A stretch of 64,000 nt of DNA. Origin: Falsiroseomonas bella. Its GTDB lineage: Bacteria > Pseudomonadota > Alphaproteobacteria > Acetobacterales > Acetobacteraceae. The stretch is from positions 1 to 64,000 of the forward strand of contig NZ_QGNA01000001.1 in the NCBI RefSeq assembly GCF_003173615.1, in the 5' to 3' direction. The position numbers and the translations under genes are program-made. Shown here piece after piece: positions 35,746-43,398 of this stretch. How positions within the stretch are numbered: the first letter of the stretch is position 1; every line of letters starts with the position of its first letter. The notes beneath the pieces are model-generated. The model was not told where the DNA came from. It saw only the letters and a program-made list of their open reading frames with translations, and made no database searches.

Positions 35746-36085
35746 GGGACATGTCCGCGGATGTCCCGTCCCGCCATGTCCCGACCCGCGCGCAAACCGG
35801 CCTTTGAGGCCGACAACGGGCTTATCGGGATATCCCGGGACATGTCCGTTTCGGGATGTCCCGAGCCCGAAAGCGGCCCCGGATGTCCCGACCCCCTACC
35901 CCATGTCCCGCATATCCCGGACATCCCGAACGCGCTGAAAGCCAGCTATCTCTAGGGCTTCCGGGCGGGACATGCTCTGACCCCCCATGTCCCGGACATC
36001 CCGAAACACCCCCTCACGGGATACACGGGACATCGCGGACATCCGGGATGCCACGGACATCCGGGACACCACGGACATACCGGAC
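35746..36085. repeat. Dense GGGACAT/ATGTCCC repeat array
   Basis: About 20 copies of (C)GGGACAT, its complement ATGTCCCG, or one-base variants fill 340 bp directly after the integrase. Examples are the palindrome GGGACATGTCC (35746 and 35837), CGGGATATCCCG (35826), CGGGATGTCCCG (35852), the head-to-tail ATGTCCCGGACATCCCG (35987-36003), and a tandem run of CGGACATCCGGGA-like units from 36016 to 36085. Copies occur in both orientations with irregular spacing of 1-30 bp. The layout fits iterons or multiple operator sites better than coding DNA. A replication origin for the element's primase/ATPase is a reasonable guess. Confidence 0.85.
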
Positions 36086-36094
36086 ACACTCTCC

Positions 36095-36113
36095 CTCTCT
36101 CTCTCTCTCTCTC
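36095..36113. repeat. (CT)n dinucleotide tract
   Basis: Nine and a half CT units lie immediately after the repeat array. The purine/pyrimidine asymmetry could give local melting or H-DNA. The tract is followed by 278 bp (36114-36391) without a convincing gene that contains CCCATTTTTCGCG near 36192; this is probably the promoter/leader region of the first operon. Confidence 0.75.
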
Positions 36114-36391
36114 GAGGATGAGGAAGGAAGGGAAAGGAAAGGGCCGGCCACCGATGGGGCTGGTTGCGAAAGCGCACCCCGCGCCACGCGCGCCCATTTT
36201 TCGCGCTCCCTCTCTCCGCGCGTTTCCGCTATTCTCCGCAATCGAAGCCGTCCTGGTTGTGATCGGGACGGAGCGCCGGTGGGGTTTCTGGCGCGGACGG
36301 CTGGATGGTTCCGGCTGCGACGCTCCCCACCGTGCCGGGCGGCTCCCGGTGATGGGCGATCGAGTGCGCTCATAGCGGCGGAGAGAGCCGG

Positions 36392-36706
36392 ATGTCTGAC
36401 AACATGAATGCGGGCTGGCGCGTGGCGGCGACTGAGCTGCGGGCGGAGGGCGAGGCCTTCGCGCGGCATGTCGCCTTGCATGCGAGCGAGGCGGAGACGC
36501 CGGCGCGGCCGGATGAGGGGCAGCGTACGGCGCTGGTGCATCGGCTGCGGCGGAAGGTGGCAGAGGGGCGCGCGATGACGCTGGCGGACCTTCGGCTGAA
36601 GGCGCGAGCGATCCTCGCGGACATGCCGGCGCCGGACGTGCTTGCTCCCGAGGCGGAGGCGGCTTGGAGCCTGGCGCGCGACCTCGCGGCGCTGCCGGAC
36701 GCCTGA
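36392..36706 (+). CDS. Hypothetical protein, first gene of the element operon
   Basis: The 104-residue protein is mainly helical and Ala/Arg/Glu-rich (GWRVAATELRAEGEAFARHV, HRLRRKVAEGRAMTLADLRL). It has no signal peptide or membrane segment. GGCGGAGAGAG lies 6-8 nt before the ATG. I recognise no family. The position downstream of the repeat array and promoter region suggests an early regulatory or accessory protein, but nothing in the chain proves this. Confidence 0.65.
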   Translation: MSDNMNAGWRVAATELRAEGEAFARHVALHASEAETPARPDEGQRTALVHRLRRKVAEGRAMTLADLRLKARAILADMPAPDVLAPEAEAAWSLARDLAALPDA

Positions 36707-36802
36707 CAGATCGGCGGGGCTAGGCTGGCCCCCGAACGCCCGGACCCTCCGCGCCGGGCTGCCCCGCCGACCCTGCCCGCGGAGCGCGCGGAGGCGCGAG
36801 GT

Positions 36803-37456
36803 ATGGACGAAGGCGAAACTGGACCGTTCTCCGGCCCGCTTCTGGTGCTTGCTGCCACGCTGGTGCTGCAGGGCGCTGCGCGCCGGCAGCGGCTGCATCC
36901 TGCGGCAGCCAGCGAAGCATGCGATGCAATGAACCGTGCGTTTCGGGCATCGCTACACGCCGCCGAGCGCAGCACCGCGAGAGCAGCGCAGGCGGATGAG
37001 GTGAAGAACGCGCGCGACGGGGCGCGGAACGCAGGCGAGCTGCCGATTGCTGCAGAGATTGCAGCTGCTCACCGGGAGCACCGCGCGGCCCAGCTCAGCA
37101 GGCTGCCCAACGCCCGCGTCTGGCGGGCAGTGCGTGCCGAGTTCTCGCGGGAGCAGCATCCGAAGCCCGGCCGGCCGCCGAAGCTCGCTGCCATTACCTT
37201 CGAGGAAGGAGCCCGCTCAGCCTGGACCCTGCTCACTGGGCGGGCACCGCGCGCGCGCCGCGACGCAGGCGAGGACGAGCCGCCTGCGGAGCGCTTCACC
37301 CGCATCCTCGCAACTATGGCCGTTGAGGGTGAGATCGCGGTGCGCGGCCAGTCCATGAACCCCGACCGTGCAATGCGGCACTGGCGGGACGAGATCGCGG
37401 CACTGTCGCAAGCACCCTTCGCGATCACCCGCCTTGAACGGCGCCGGCACAAATAG
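36803..37456 (+). CDS. Hypothetical protein
   Basis: The 217-residue protein has a hydrophobic N-terminal stretch (PLLVLAATLVLQGAA, about 12-26), a helical Ala/Arg-rich centre, and a segment HPKPGRPPKLAAITFEEGARSAW that looks like an AT-hook-like or basic linker. The end is very basic (RLERRRHK). The family is not recognised. It may be a DNA-binding accessory protein. The start lacks a strong ribosome site and may be internal. Confidence 0.55.
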   Translation: MDEGETGPFSGPLLVLAATLVLQGAARRQRLHPAAASEACDAMNRAFRASLHAAERSTARAAQADEVKNARDGARNAGELPIAAEIAAAHREHRAAQLSRLPNARVWRAVRAEFSREQHPKPGRPPKLAAITFEEGARSAWTLLTGRAPRARRDAGEDEPPAERFTRILATMAVEGEIAVRGQSMNPDRAMRHWRDEIAALSQAPFAITRLERRRHK

Positions 37457-37544
37457 CGCATTCCAGCCCCGCCAAGCCTTTCGCTCCGGTCTTTAGGGTC
37501 CCGCCCAACACGCCGAAGGGCGTGTATGGAGACGGGGCCGCAGC

Positions 37545-37868
37545 ATGCCGCGAAAGCGCGCGACGACGACGACGAAGCCCGCGCCGGTGATCGTCGCCGA
37601 TCCGGCCGCGATCTGGCCGGCGGGTGAGCCCGACCCGGCGCTTCTGCCGCGCCGAGTGGACCGGAAGGCCGCCGCTGCCATCCTCGAACGCTACTACGGC
37701 AAGGTTTCCGCCCGGACCCTCGAGCGGTGGCCGCTGGCATGGCGCCACTTCGGCGGCCGCGCCGTGTGCGAGACGCGCGAGCTCCTGACCGTTGCCGAAG
37801 CGCGCTTCAACGCCGCGCCAGCGATCCGCGGGGGGCGGCGCCTCGACCCTTCGCAGGTGGCGGCGTGA
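37545..37868 (+). CDS. Small DNA-binding protein, possible excisionase/HTH
   Basis: The 107-residue protein has a basic Thr/Lys N-tail (MPRKRATTTTKPAP). It also has a region RRVDRKAAAAILERYYGKVSARTLERWPLAWRHFGGRAV that resembles the winged-helix MerR/excisionase type: a helix, SARTLERW as recognition helix, then a wing with a Gly turn. Elements of this kind carry such a factor for excision or early gene control. Upstream, CACGCC-GAAG-GGCGTG forms a small hairpin. It is followed by the GcrA-like gene with 1 bp between. Confidence 0.6.
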   Translation: MPRKRATTTTKPAPVIVADPAAIWPAGEPDPALLPRRVDRKAAAAILERYYGKVSARTLERWPLAWRHFGGRAVCETRELLTVAEARFNAAPAIRGGRRLDPSQVAA

Positions 37869-37869
37869 C

Positions 37870-38304
37870 ATGGAGCCCGCCGAGTTCCGCCGCCGCCTGT
37901 CTGCTGCGCTCACCAATGCCGGCCGGAGTGGTGCGGAGCGCCGCGCGCATGGCGCGATGCCTCAGCGGCTCGCCGATGTCGGCAGGGTGCGCCACGACCG
38001 TTGCCAGTGGCCGATGTGGCCGACTGCATCCGGCGACCATCGCCGGCTGGTGTGCGGCGCCGTGACGGACGACGCCAGCCCCTACTGCGCGGCGCATCGG
38101 CGGCTGGCCGAGGCCCCGCCCGCGGCCGATCCTGCCCTTCGCGAGCTGCGGGAGGCCTCGCAGACATTCAGGGCGCGGTGGGCCGATTGGGTCGCGCAGC
38201 GGCAGCCGCCGCCGCCAGCGATCACGGCGGAGATTGCAGCTACCGCCCTCGAGCTGGCGAAGCTCGCCGGCCTGGCCGTGAACGCGACGGAGGCCGGGCC
38301 GTGA
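37870..38304 (+). CDS. GcrA-like C-terminal domain protein
   Basis: The 144-residue protein has a central block, DRCQWPMW then RRLVCGAVTDDASPYCAAHRRLA. This resembles the C-terminal part of the alphaproteobacterial cell-cycle regulator GcrA (CRWP, FCG, PYCxxH). The residues Cys45, Cys62, Cys73 and His76 could bind zinc. The N-terminal DNA-binding HTH of GcrA is missing or unrecognisable. In GcrA this C-terminal region binds sigma-70, so a role as a host-RNA-polymerase modifier is possible; this is inference. It overlaps the next gene at ATGA/GTGA. Confidence 0.55.
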   Translation: MEPAEFRRRLSAALTNAGRSGAERRAHGAMPQRLADVGRVRHDRCQWPMWPTASGDHRRLVCGAVTDDASPYCAAHRRLAEAPPAADPALRELREASQTFRARWADWVAQRQPPPPAITAEIAATALELAKLAGLAVNATEAGP

Positions 38305-38537
38305 TGCCCGATGCCTCCCTCCGCCTGCAGCGCGGCGCCGAACACCTCGCCGAGCTCGGGCCGCGCGCCATTGCGGAGTTCCTCGCCGAAATCGGCGCGG
38401 CGCATGGCATCGGCGACGACATCGCGGCGCGCCTCGACATCTGGCGGCGCCTCCGCCCGGCCATGCTCCGGGCTGTCCTGCAGCGGTTCGCCGGCGGGCG
38501 ATCGTTCCCGGCTCGCCTTGCGGTGGCGCCACGATGA
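38304..38537 (+). CDS. Small hypothetical helical protein
   Basis: The 77-residue protein, RLQRGAEHLAELGPRAIAEFLAEIGAAHGIGDDIAARLDIWRRLRP and so on, is wholly helical with no recognised family. It shares bases with the stop of the GcrA-like gene and overlaps the next gene by 4 bp, which supports translation. Similar short proteins next to phage primases exist, but no function can be given. Confidence 0.6.
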   Translation: MPDASLRLQRGAEHLAELGPRAIAEFLAEIGAAHGIGDDIAARLDIWRRLRPAMLRAVLQRFAGGRSFPARLAVAPR

Positions 38538-39037
38538 GCGCGCCCGCCTCCGCTTCGGCACACATCGCCGAGCTCGCCGCGAAGCTGGAACAGGCTGGCG
38601 CCGGATGGCATGCGCCCCTGCTGCGCGCGGCGATGGCGGACGCGCTGGCCGTGTGCTTCGTCATGCCGGGCGGTCGCGTGCCGCTCTGGGTGCTCGATCC
38701 GGTGAAGCACCCGAAGCCCTTGGTGCTGATCCTCTCCGGCGACGATGTGGAGGCTGCGCAGGCGGCCGAGTTCCCGCAGGCGAAGCGCCTGGTGCAGTGG
38801 GCAGCGCGGATCATGGTGCACGGCGCAGCCGGCGCGCCAGAGCACTACGCGCTTGCGGCACATGCCGCGATGTCGGCTCGGCGGCTGCTGATCATCGAGA
38901 CGAGTTCCGCGCTGCTGCCGGAGTGGGTGGCCTTCTGCAAGCGCCATGCGGCGCGGACGCCGACGCTGGCCGTGGCGGTGCCCGGCGGCGGTCAGCACCC
39001 GTGCGAGACGCGGCCGGCCGAGGTGGTGCTGCAATGA
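38534..39037 (+). CDS. Hypothetical protein
   Basis: The 167-residue protein has an alternating alpha/beta pattern (LAVCFVMPGGRVPLWVLDP, PLVLILSGDD, RRLLIIETSSALLPEWVAF). This suggests a Rossmann-like or restriction-nuclease-like fold, but without a clear catalytic motif. It sits directly before the Toprim primase with a 4-bp overlap, so it probably serves element replication. The family is not recognised. Confidence 0.65.
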   Translation: MSAPASASAHIAELAAKLEQAGAGWHAPLLRAAMADALAVCFVMPGGRVPLWVLDPVKHPKPLVLILSGDDVEAAQAAEFPQAKRLVQWAARIMVHGAAGAPEHYALAAHAAMSARRLLIIETSSALLPEWVAFCKRHAARTPTLAVAVPGGGQHPCETRPAEVVLQ

Positions 39038-40002
39038 GGACGCTCCCGACCGCCGCGGCGATCGCCGACATGCTGGCCGAGCGCATGCCCGAGCTGGCGC
39101 GCGAGCTTCATGGCGAGCCGACGCACCGCGGCCGGGAGACGTGGCGCTTCCGTGCCCGGGGCTCTCTGTCCGTCGAGATCGCGGGGCCGAAGCGCGGAAG
39201 CTGGTACGACCACGAAGCCGGCGAGGGTGGCGATGCGCTGGCGCTGGTCGCGCACGCGCACGGGACCACCATGTCGGGCGCGTTCCGCTGGGCGCTGGGC
39301 TGGCTCGGCCTGGGCGACAGCACGATGCACCCGCCGGAGCGCCGCGCCGCTGTAGCGCCACCGGAGCCGCCGCGCGGGGGTGGTGGCGATGCGAAGGCAT
39401 GGAGCCGCGACCTGGCTGCCCGCATCTGGCGCGAAGCCGTGGCGCCGGCCGGGACGCTGGTGGAGACATACCTCGCAGCGCGCGGCCTGGAGATCGAGCA
39501 CGACGCGCCGATCCGCTTCCATCCGCGCGCCTGGCGCAATCGACAGTACGGCCCGGATGGTCCCGCGATGGTCGCGCTGATGACCGACCCCGCGACCAAC
39601 GCGCCCTGCGGAACGCATGTCACCTACCTGCAGCCGGACGGCAGCGGGAAGGCCGAGGGCAAGCGGGCGAAGATCATGCTCGGCGACACCGGCTGCATCC
39701 GGCTCGTGCCGGACGCGGATGTGACGATGGGCCTCGGCCTCGCCGAAGGCATCGAGACGGCGCTTGCCGTGATGCAGCATTTCCAATGGCGGCCGGTATG
39801 GGCCGCGACCTCCGCCGGCGCGATCGCCCGCTTCCCGGTGCTGCCGGGCCTCGCCCTGACGGTCTTCAGCGACATGGACGAGGCTGGCTCGGAAGCTGCG
39901 CAGGCCTGCGCCTCGAGGTGGGCAGAGGCGGGCCGAGAGGTGCACATCTACGCCGCTCCGGCCGGTGACTTCGCCGACCTCGCCGCGGAGCATGCAGCGT
40001 GA
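39034..40002 (+). CDS. Toprim-domain primase-like protein
   Basis: The 322-residue protein has an N-terminal CHC2-like or DUF7146-type region (SLSVEIAGPKRGSWYDHEAGEGGDALALVAH). The C-terminal Toprim domain has the Glu motif GLAEGIETALAVM (about 236-248) and the Asp-x-Asp-like motif LTVFSDMDEAGSEAAQACA (about 278-296), ending GREVHIYAAPAGDFADL. It should prime or assist DNA replication of the element. The zinc Cys set of DnaG is absent, as in many phage and plasmid primases. It is followed at once by an AAA ATPase, the usual primase-helicase pairing. Confidence 0.85.
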   Translation: MRTLPTAAAIADMLAERMPELARELHGEPTHRGRETWRFRARGSLSVEIAGPKRGSWYDHEAGEGGDALALVAHAHGTTMSGAFRWALGWLGLGDSTMHPPERRAAVAPPEPPRGGGGDAKAWSRDLAARIWREAVAPAGTLVETYLAARGLEIEHDAPIRFHPRAWRNRQYGPDGPAMVALMTDPATNAPCGTHVTYLQPDGSGKAEGKRAKIMLGDTGCIRLVPDADVTMGLGLAEGIETALAVMQHFQWRPVWAATSAGAIARFPVLPGLALTVFSDMDEAGSEAAQACASRWAEAGREVHIYAAPAGDFADLAAEHAA

Positions 40003-41042
40003 GCCCGGAGGCGCTGCTTGCCGCGCGGGGCGCTGTGGCGCTGCCTCCGGTCGCCCGCGTGAACGGCGCGCATCCGCCGACCCGCGCGGCTGCCGCGCCG
40101 AAACCGACGCCGCCTCCTGCCGGGGCTGCGCCGCGCATCTGGACCGCGGGCGACCTCTTGGCGCAGAGCTTCCCGGCCATCCGCTATGTCGTGCGGGAGT
40201 TGCTTCCGCAGGGATATGCGATCCTCGCCGGCGCGCCGAAGCTCGGGAAGTCCTGGCTCGCCTATCAGATCGCGGCCGCAGTGGCGGAGGGACGCGACCT
40301 CTTCGCGCAGGCGACGGATAGGGGCGAGGTTCTGCTTCTGGCTCTCGAAGACGGGGAGCGTCGCGTTCAAGATCGGCTCCTGAAGGTGCTCGACAACCGC
40401 GCCGCGCCGGCCGGGCTCTCGATCGCGACAGCCTGGCCGCGCATCGGCGACGGCGGGCTTGAGCAGATGCAGGCATGGGCCAGCCGCACGCCGAGTGCCC
40501 GGCTGGTGATCGTGGACACCTTCGCGAAGCTGAAGCCGCCGAGCTCGCGCAACGTCAACGCATATGATGCGGACTACGCGCTGCACGGGCAGCTTCACGC
40601 CTTCGCCACGGCAAGCAAGCTCGCGGTGCTCGCGATCACGCATTACCGGAAGGGCGCAGCCGGCGGAGACTTCGTGGAGGCCGTGACCGGCAGCGCAGGC
40701 ATCACCGGCGCGGCTGACACGATTTTGGCAATGGAGCGCGCGCGCGGATCTGAAGACGCGGTGCTGCACGTGACCGGCCGCGACATCCGCGAAAGCAAGC
40801 TCGCGATCCGCCTCGAGAATGGCATCTGGCGCTGCCTCGGCGATGCGGCTTCGGTGCTCGAGGGAGAGACGCGGCAGAAACTATCCCGGATCGTCGCCGA
40901 GGCCTCCGAGCCGCTCACGGCGGGCGAGATTGCCGAGCTCGCCGAGCTGAAGGCGGACACCGCGCGCCGCACCTTGAACCGCATGGTTCGAGATCAGCGG
41001 ATTGTCCGCAGCGGCAACCGCTACGCGGCTCGCATCGGATGA
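39999..41042 (+). CDS. RepA-like AAA ATPase (replicative helicase/loader) with C-terminal winged helix
   Basis: The 347-residue protein has a RecA/RepA-like AAA_25 domain: Walker A AGAPKLGKSW (about 79-88), a second acidic strand VLLLALEDGERR, Walker B LVIVDTFAK and sensor THYRKGAAGGDF. The C-terminal 70 residues form a winged helix (LTAGEIAELAELKADTARRTLNRMVRDQRIV). Such hexameric ATPases act as helicase or helicase loader in plasmids and satellites. The GTG start overlaps the primase stop by 4 bp. Together the two genes suggest that the element replicates autonomously after excision. Confidence 0.85.
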   Translation: MSPEALLAARGAVALPPVARVNGAHPPTRAAAAPKPTPPPAGAAPRIWTAGDLLAQSFPAIRYVVRELLPQGYAILAGAPKLGKSWLAYQIAAAVAEGRDLFAQATDRGEVLLLALEDGERRVQDRLLKVLDNRAAPAGLSIATAWPRIGDGGLEQMQAWASRTPSARLVIVDTFAKLKPPSSRNVNAYDADYALHGQLHAFATASKLAVLAITHYRKGAAGGDFVEAVTGSAGITGAADTILAMERARGSEDAVLHVTGRDIRESKLAIRLENGIWRCLGDAASVLEGETRQKLSRIVAEASEPLTAGEIAELAELKADTARRTLNRMVRDQRIVRSGNRYAARIG

Positions 41043-41752
41043 AGGAGGTTGGGCAGGTGGTAGGCGTGTGCTGGCGGCCGGATGTGGATTGGGAGACTGC
41101 ACGCCGCGAATACGAGTGCGGCCTTTCGCTGACTGCGATCGGGCGCCGCCACAAGATCAGCCGCGAGGCCGTGCGCAAGCGTGTTCGCAAGGAGGGATGG
41201 GAGCGCACGCCCGACGCCGACGCCCTCGCGCTGACCGACACGGCGCGCCGGCTCTCGCAGCCGGCGACGGGCACGGACCACCGCATGGTCAACGGCGGTG
41301 GCGGCTCGAAGCGGTCAATGACCAACGCTCAGCGCCTCCTGGACATGCTGGCATGTGGCGCGACGGTGACGCTCGCGGCGAAGCGCCTTGGCATGGCGCC
41401 GCTAAGCGTGCGGCGGTGGCTCGAGCAGGATGAGCAGCTCGCGGCGATGGTGGAGCAGGCGCAGGCGGAGTTTGCATCCGGCCTGGTGGACAACATCCGC
41501 GATGCCGGCAAGCGCGACTGGCGCGCATCCTTCGCGCTGCTCGAGAAGATGCCTGTCAGCCGAGACGAGTTCGGCGAGCAGCCGAATATCGGCGGACCAG
41601 GGGAAATCAGCATCGCGGTGGTCCTGCCTGGCGAGCTGCAGGCCATGCTCTCGACGCCTTGGCAGAAGCCCGAGCACCCGCCGGCGATCGAACACGATCC
41701 CGCCGGCGATGCGCCGGCATTCGCGAAGCACGAAGGAGACGATCGGACATGA
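41039..41752 (+). CDS. Small-terminase-like HTH protein
   Basis: The 237-residue protein has two helix-turn-helix units. The first is WETARREYECGLSLTAIGRRHKISREAVRKRVRKEGW (about 18-54). The second, AAKRLGMAPLSVRRWLEQDEQLAAMVEQAQ, is followed by a region with NIRDAGKRDWRASFALLEKM. The order HTH, helical hairpin, W-R-x-x-x-x-L-L-E matches TerS proteins of many tailed phages. A TerS without a large terminase in the same element is the arrangement used by PICI satellites to redirect helper packaging. A plain transcription regulator is the alternative. Confidence 0.6.
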   Translation: MKEVGQVVGVCWRPDVDWETARREYECGLSLTAIGRRHKISREAVRKRVRKEGWERTPDADALALTDTARRLSQPATGTDHRMVNGGGGSKRSMTNAQRLLDMLACGATVTLAAKRLGMAPLSVRRWLEQDEQLAAMVEQAQAEFASGLVDNIRDAGKRDWRASFALLEKMPVSRDEFGEQPNIGGPGEISIAVVLPGELQAMLSTPWQKPEHPPAIEHDPAGDAPAFAKHEGDDRT

Positions 41753-42651
41753 CCACCACCTCCGCCGCGCGCCGGCCGCAAGCCTCGACCGCGCGTGACT
41801 GGCGGCGCGAGCATGACGCGCTGCACGCCGAGCTTGTCGCCGATGGCGTGGAGCCGAGGTGGGCGCCGTTCGCTGCCTACCTGGGGACCGCGCAGGAGGC
41901 GGCGCGCGCGACGGGCGGCAGCCTCTACGATGGCTTCGCCACCCTGACCGCGGCCGGGCTCGCCTGGCCGGCGCGCAGTTCGGTCCCGACCCGGTTCTGG
42001 AGCCGGCTGCGGCCCGCGGACGACTTCGCGCCCGGCGACGGCAACCGCGCCGCCGAGAGGTTCCGCCGGGCCGAGCGCGAGGCCGAGCGGCAGGCCCCGC
42101 CGCCGCCGCCGAAGTGGCGCCCGCGGAACGTCGCCGAGTTCGTCACCTCCGCCCCCCGCGCGGCCGTCGAACACCTCGCCACGATCTGGCGGGAGCATCA
42201 CGGGACAGACGTTGTGACGCCCGATGCGATTGCGCATGAGGTGGCCGCCTTCGTCGCCGGCGCCGGCGCTGCGGAGGCGACGCGGCAGGAGGTTGCGGGC
42301 GCCATCGCGTGGCACCTCGCCGGCTGGCCGGATGGCGAAGGGCGCTTCTTCACGGTGACGGAGGAAACGCCGGAGCGCGCGCCGCTGCGGCTCGGCTTCG
42401 TCTTCGCGCCGATCCCGGAGCGCGCGCCGCCGACCGATCCGGCGCTGATCCCCTGGCGCGACCGGATGGCGCAGCGCGAGGCCGAGCTTCTGGACGATCC
42501 CGCCTTCCGCCCAGGCGGCGTGCGGGATGACCGGGTGATGGCTGCGCAGGGCGAGGCCTGGCGCGAGGCTGTCGCGGCCTTCGCGGCTTCGATCGGCGCC
42601 GGCGAGCGCGAGGCCCTCCGCCGGTTCGCAGTCGGCGGGCTGCACCGATGA
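41749..42651 (+). CDS. Hypothetical protein, possibly phage-related
   Basis: The 300-residue hydrophilic protein has a Pro/Arg linker (about 105-125) and ends with an amphipathic helix pair. Segments such as APFAAYLGTAQEAARATGGSLYDGFATL and VAEFVTSAPRAAVEHLATIWREHHG are not assigned to a family. It lies between the TerS-like gene and small phage-like genes with 4-bp overlaps on both sides. No membrane segment or signal is visible. Confidence 0.6.
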   Translation: MTTTSAARRPQASTARDWRREHDALHAELVADGVEPRWAPFAAYLGTAQEAARATGGSLYDGFATLTAAGLAWPARSSVPTRFWSRLRPADDFAPGDGNRAAERFRRAEREAERQAPPPPPKWRPRNVAEFVTSAPRAAVEHLATIWREHHGTDVVTPDAIAHEVAAFVAGAGAAEATRQEVAGAIAWHLAGWPDGEGRFFTVTEETPERAPLRLGFVFAPIPERAPPTDPALIPWRDRMAQREAELLDDPAFRPGGVRDDRVMAAQGEAWREAVAAFAASIGAGEREALRRFAVGGLHR

Positions 42652-42986
42652 GCGGAAAGACCTGGCCGGCGCCGCAGACGCAGGCCGAGCGCGACGGCGA
42701 CCGCATCGCGGACCTGATGAAGCACCCGCGCTACTGGCAGGACGCTGGCTTACAGGCCGAGGTATCGGCGCTGTTCCAGAAGTACTACTCGACGCCGGCC
42801 TCGCCGCAGCCTGAGCCCGCCGCCCCGCCTGGCGTCACGGAAGCGGGCCTCCGGGCCATGCAGCGCGATCCCCGCTACGCGCGACCGGACAGGCGCGATC
42901 CCGCCTTCGTGCAGCAAGTGGATGCCGGATGGCGCGCGCTGCACCCCGGCGACCTTCCCACCTCACACACCGGCCGAGCCGAATAG
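42648..42986 (+). CDS. Small phage-like hypothetical protein
   Basis: The 112-residue protein has two similar halves around a Pro-rich hinge: KHPRYWQDAGLQAEVSALFQKYY and QRDPRYARPDRRDPAFVQQVDAGW. The shared D/H-PRY-x-D-x-x-F/L pattern resembles motifs in phage head-associated proteins, but I cannot name a family. It overlaps the previous gene by 4 bp and is followed after 10 bp by a coiled-coil gene with a strong AGGAGA. Confidence 0.6.
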   Translation: MSGKTWPAPQTQAERDGDRIADLMKHPRYWQDAGLQAEVSALFQKYYSTPASPQPEPAAPPGVTEAGLRAMQRDPRYARPDRRDPAFVQQVDAGWRALHPGDLPTSHTGRAE

Positions 42987-42996
42987 GAGAACCGAC

Positions 42997-43398
42997 ATGG
43001 ATGCACCCGCCCTCGCCAGCGCCCTCGAAATCGCGCGGCAAGTCCAGGCGCAGTTCGTCGCCTTCCACCGCCTCGGCGAGTTCCTCGATACCTGCGCCGC
43101 GCTGGCGCAGCAGCAGAGCGAGGCGGCCGAGCATCTCGCAGCGCTCCGCAGCGAGGCGGCGCAGGTGGCGGGGGAGATCGAAACGGCGCGCGCCGACCTG
43201 GCGAGCCTGCGCGGGCAGACGCGGAAGGCCGCCGACGCCCTCAACGCCGCCGAGCAGCGCGTGAAGGATGCCGCGCCGAAGGTGGCGGAGGCCGAGGCCG
43301 CCGAGGCGCGCATCCGGGATGCAGAGGCGACGCTGGCCGCCCTCAATGGCCGGATCGAGAAGGCGCGCGCGGCGCTCGGGATTGCCGCCGATGGGTGA
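42997..43398 (+). CDS. Coiled-coil protein
   Basis: The 133-residue protein is almost wholly predicted coiled coil from about residue 45 to 130 (SEAAEHLAALRSEAAQVAGE, ARADLASLRGQTRKAADALN, RIRDAEATLAALNGRIEKAR). It is rich in Ala, Glu and Arg with heptad spacing. AGGAGA lies 6 nt before the ATG. The function is unknown. In phage clusters such proteins may be scaffolding or tail-fibre assembly factors. It overlaps the next gene by 8 bp. Confidence 0.65.
   Translation: MDAPALASALEIARQVQAQFVAFHRLGEFLDTCAALAQQQSEAAEHLAALRSEAAQVAGEIETARADLASLRGQTRKAADALNAAEQRVKDAAPKVAEAEAAEARIRDAEATLAALNGRIEKARAALGIAADG

Noticed and set aside
35746-36085. CRISPR array
   Set aside because: The repeats are only 7-12 bp, occur in both orientations and have irregular spacing; no cas genes are near.
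35856-36407. Proteins with Pro/Gly/Arg repeats in the repeat array (both strands)
   Set aside because: The peptides simply follow the DNA repeat in all frames. They lack ribosome sites and family resemblance, so the array is treated as non-coding.
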